Assembly (NCBI GenBank): GCA_002423305.1
Contig: DIVI01000154.1
Location: forward strand, 1-8,314
Origin: Methylococcus sp. UBA6136
Lineage (GTDB): Bacteria; Pseudomonadota; Gammaproteobacteria; Methylococcales; Methylococcaceae
Reading direction: 5' to 3'
Length of the DNA stretch: 8,314 bases
Shown: piece after piece, positions 5,581-8,314 of the stretch
Layout of the letters: every line of letters begins with the position of its first letter
How positions within the stretch are numbered: position 1 is the stretch's first letter
Program-made: the position numbers and the translations under genes
Notes under the pieces: generated by a model
What the model saw: the letters and a program-made list of their open reading frames with translations, nothing else
The model's database searches: none
Told to the model about the DNA's origin: nothing

Positions 5581-8314
5581 ACCGGACACCTCATCACATC
5601 AGCTTTATCATCCTATTACTTAGGTCGGCGGCCTCCCCGGCCGACGTCGATATTGCCACCCACCCTCTGATTGTTGCTGAACCGGTACCCCCAAATCTGT
5701 TCTATATCTTGGATGATTCAGGCTCAATGAATCGCGATGATATGCCGGACTCAATTGGTTGCAGTGGCGGCCTGGGGCTCACCTCAAATGTCATCGACAC
5801 CAGCACCGGACTTCTGCGTACCAGCGGGAGCCCGACGGTCTACGACCGCTGTCAATCTCCGGATTACAACAAACTATTTTACAATCCAAGCTTGACCTAC
5901 ACAGTGCCCGTGGGGGCTAGCGGTCAAGCACTAGCTCGCAGCCCGATCAATGAATTTACTCACGCCTATGTTGATGGGTATGGCGCCAGCACAAAGTTTA
6001 TAAATCTGAGCAACTGGATTCCGGAAACCTACTCATCAAAATCCACCTACTCATCGGGTTGGGTTTGCACAACCAGAAGCGGCTCAAGCCCAAACTACAC
6101 CTACTCAAACTGCGGAACAGCGACCAGTAGCGCAAAAATCAGGGGTTATCAACGTCTATCGCTTGCGGAATCATTTAGCTACTACCGACTCATTCCAGGA
6201 AAGGCAATCGGCAGCACCAATGATAATGACTACCAAAAGGTGATTGCCACAACCGATGAATATCAGAATGTGGCCAATTGGTACGCCTATTACCGAACCC
6301 GCCTATTCACCGCACGGGCCGGGACCAGCCTTGCCTTTGATGGTGTACCAAACAGCTTCAGAGTCGGCTACGGCAGCATCAATTACCCCTACAGCAACAG
6401 CTATTCGACCGTAGTGTCCGGGGTACGTCCCTACTCCAACATTAAAAGCAACTTTTATAACTGGCTATTCAGCGTAACACCAGCAACGTCCACTTACTAT
6501 TACACACCATTACGACGTGCGCTTGATAACGTCGGCAAGTACTATGAAAAAAGTGAACCATGGCTGGAGGATCCCACCAACAATAGCAGCAAGGAAATTA
6601 CCTGCCGCCCCAGCTTCAGCATCCTAATGACCGACGGCTACTGGACCGATGACTCAAACTCTCAGGCCACCACCTCAGGCGCAAGAACCAATAACGATGG
6701 AACCAACGGCAGCAGCATCACCGGCAGCAATAATCAAAGCTACCTGTACACTGCAAAAAGCCCATTTACCGATGCATGGTCAAACACACTCGCGGATGTC
6801 GCCATGTACTACTGGAAACGTGATTTACGGCCCACGCTCACCAATAACCTTCCAACCTCGGAGTCTGATCCCGCCTTCTGGCAACACATGGTGACTATTG
6901 GGATCGGCATGGGCGTTGATGGCACGATAAACAGGCAAACGGCCTTTGACGCGGTATCGACTGGAGCAGCCATCAGTTGGCCAAATCCGACCACAACAAA
7001 CGTCAACAAGGTCGATGACCTGCTTCATGCCGCCATTGATAGTCGCGGCATCTATTTCTCTGCAAAAAATCCTCGGGAGTTTACGGAAGGTCTGAAAGAA
7101 GCTGTCGCGACTATCCAGTCTCGTCTGGCGGCCTCCAGCAACCTGGCCATCGACAGCGCCACCCTGGCGGAAGGCGCCACACTCTTCAAAGCCAGCTTTC
7201 GGTCAATCTTGTGGTCAGGAGAATTGGCGGCTTATGCCCTCAATACCGACGGCACCATCAGCACCACCGCAAATTGGTTGGCCTCGACCAAGCTACCTAC
7301 ACCTGCATCCAGGGCAATCTACACCCGCTCTGGCGGGGCCGTAAGGGATTTTAACTGGGCCAACTTGAACTCGAATCAAAAGACCGCGCTGGGAACGGAC
7401 ATGGTCGTGAATTACCTTCGCGGCGACCAAACCCTAGAGGCCTCCAAAAACGGTAGCTTCCGGACCCGACCCAGCCCGCTGGGAGATATTGTCAACTCAA
7501 ATCCCGTCTACGTTGGTTCACCTGATCCTTATCTTTTCAAAAGTCGTTCGTTTGCGGGTGCCACAACGCATAGCGAGTATGCCACCGCTCAGAAAAATAG
7601 AACCCCCATGGTATACGTGGGAGCTAACGACGGCATGCTCCACGGTTTCAATGCGACCACTGGGGCAGAGGTTTTTGCCTACCTGCCTGAAGCCGTCGTC
7701 AATTCATCATTGGCGACGCTATCCAGCCCCGATTATAGTCACCGTTATTTTGTCGATGGCGAATTAACGGCTGCTGACGCCTATATCGGCACTACCTGGA
7801 AGTCAATTCTTGTCGGATCATTAGGCCGTGGAGGAAAGGCCCTGTTTGGGGTCGACATAACGAGTCCGATCGGGATAGGCGCATCCAGTATGCTATGGGA
7901 AGTCAGTCCCGCCAGCCTCGGTCAGAATATCGGCAAGCCCGTGATCGGTAGACTGCCCGACGGTCACTGGGCAGCCATTTTCGGCAACGGTTATAACAGC
8001 GCAAGCCAAAAGGCCGCATTGATCATGGTCAATCTGGCCGATGGTAGCGTTACCACCATCAATACAGGGGTGGGCTCTACGGGCAATCCTAACGGACTAG
8101 CGGCCGCCTACCTCTGGGACAGCAACAACGATGGTGGTTTCGAAACCGCCTACGCGGGTGATCTCCAGGGCAATGTCTGGCGATTTGACTTGACCAGCAA
8201 TACCCCTACAAAACTATTTCAGGCCACTGATGAATCCGGGACCTCCCAACCGATCACTGCGGGAGTCAGAGTCAGCAGAGACCCAGAAACCGGCAAGACA
8301 TGGGTTTTCTTTGG
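5577..8314 (+). CDS. pilY1: PilY1 type IV pilus tip adhesin, 3' end beyond the window
   Basis: An open frame of 912 codons without a stop that leaves the right edge; known PilY1 proteins are about 1,000-1,200 residues. Order: short signal peptide (h-region 8-15, probable cleavage near 22); DxSxS metal site D46-x-S48-x-S50 in LDDSGSM, with TDG at 352-354, which marks a von Willebrand A-like domain; a Tyr/Ser/Asn-rich stretch (about 140-325) with Cys164 and Cys179; RGD at 615-617; LGDIVNS at 635-641; then the C-terminal beta-propeller domain with VGANDGMLHGF (681-691), GSLGRGG (747-753) and AGDLQGNVWRFD (860-871). A calcium loop is seen at D848, N850, D852 and E856. In Pseudomonas PilY1 sits at the pilus tip, binds surfaces and integrin, and controls pilus retraction through calcium. 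ATGA overlap with pilX indicates coupling. Confidence 0.94.
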   Translation, partial: MNRTPHHISFIILLLRSAASPADVDIATHPLIVAEPVPPNLFYILDDSGSMNRDDMPDSIGCSGGLGLTSNVIDTSTGLLRTSGSPTVYDRCQSPDYNKLFYNPSLTYTVPVGASGQALARSPINEFTHAYVDGYGASTKFINLSNWIPETYSSKSTYSSGWVCTTRSGSSPNYTYSNCGTATSSAKIRGYQRLSLAESFSYYRLIPGKAIGSTNDNDYQKVIATTDEYQNVANWYAYYRTRLFTARAGTSLAFDGVPNSFRVGYGSINYPYSNSYSTVVSGVRPYSNIKSNFYNWLFSVTPATSTYYYTPLRRALDNVGKYYEKSEPWLEDPTNNSSKEITCRPSFSILMTDGYWTDDSNSQATTSGARTNNDGTNGSSITGSNNQSYLYTAKSPFTDAWSNTLADVAMYYWKRDLRPTLTNNLPTSESDPAFWQHMVTIGIGMGVDGTINRQTAFDAVSTGAAISWPNPTTTNVNKVDDLLHAAIDSRGIYFSAKNPREFTEGLKEAVATIQSRLAASSNLAIDSATLAEGATLFKASFRSILWSGELAAYALNTDGTISTTANWLASTKLPTPASRAIYTRSGGAVRDFNWANLNSNQKTALGTDMVVNYLRGDQTLEASKNGSFRTRPSPLGDIVNSNPVYVGSPDPYLFKSRSFAGATTHSEYATAQKNRTPMVYVGANDGMLHGFNATTGAEVFAYLPEAVVNSSLATLSSPDYSHRYFVDGELTAADAYIGTTWKSILVGSLGRGGKALFGVDITSPIGIGASSMLWEVSPASLGQNIGKPVIGRLPDGHWAAIFGNGYNSASQKAALIMVNLADGSVTTINTGVGSTGNPNGLAAAYLWDSNNDGGFETAYAGDLQGNVWRFDLTSNTPTKLFQATDESGTSQPITAGVRVSRDPETGKTWVFF

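Overview
The window looks like ordinary chromosome from a Gram-negative proteobacterium, most likely a gammaproteobacterium. The main reason is a minor-pilin cluster in the order fimU/fimT-like, pilV, pilW, pilX, pilY1, which is the arrangement known from Pseudomonas and relatives. The genus cannot be fixed from the sequence. No rRNA, tRNA, CRISPR array, transposase or insertion-sequence end was seen.

Left part (1-2533): a complete D-hexose-6-phosphate mutarotase gene lies on the + strand (150-1067). It converges on a minus-strand pair: a secreted DUF3124 protein (1920-2396) followed by a membrane-anchored TPR protein (1126-1863). The pair is probably co-transcribed from the gap at 2397-2533. 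The first 72 bases may hold the 5' end of a divergent gene running off the left edge; this is weak.

Right part (2534-8314): one compact + strand unit. It starts with an unrecognised four-helix inner-membrane protein (2534-3019). Then come the pseudopilins FimU/FimT-like (3028-3558), PilV (3564-4103), PilW (4064 or 4100 to 5044) and PilX (5041-5580), and finally PilY1 (5577 to beyond the right edge, 912 codons visible). The pilins carry type III signal sequences for the prepilin peptidase PilD. In known systems these minor pilins form a complex that primes type IV pilus assembly and sits at the pilus tip, with PilY1 as the tip adhesin and calcium-dependent regulator. All five gene junctions have the form NTGA, with the next reading frame in phase with the NTG, which suggests tight translational coupling. 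Three genes (pilV, pilW, pilX) lack a plausible ATG start.

I see no clearly new system. The points most worth a second look are the unknown membrane protein at the head of the pilus unit, the uniform NTGA junctions, the PilY1 tip-adhesin details (RGD retained, one calcium loop altered, one possibly lost, a Tyr/Ser-rich N-terminal module, a short signal peptide), and the lack of the FimT-type GRxR DNA-binding motif in the first pseudopilin.
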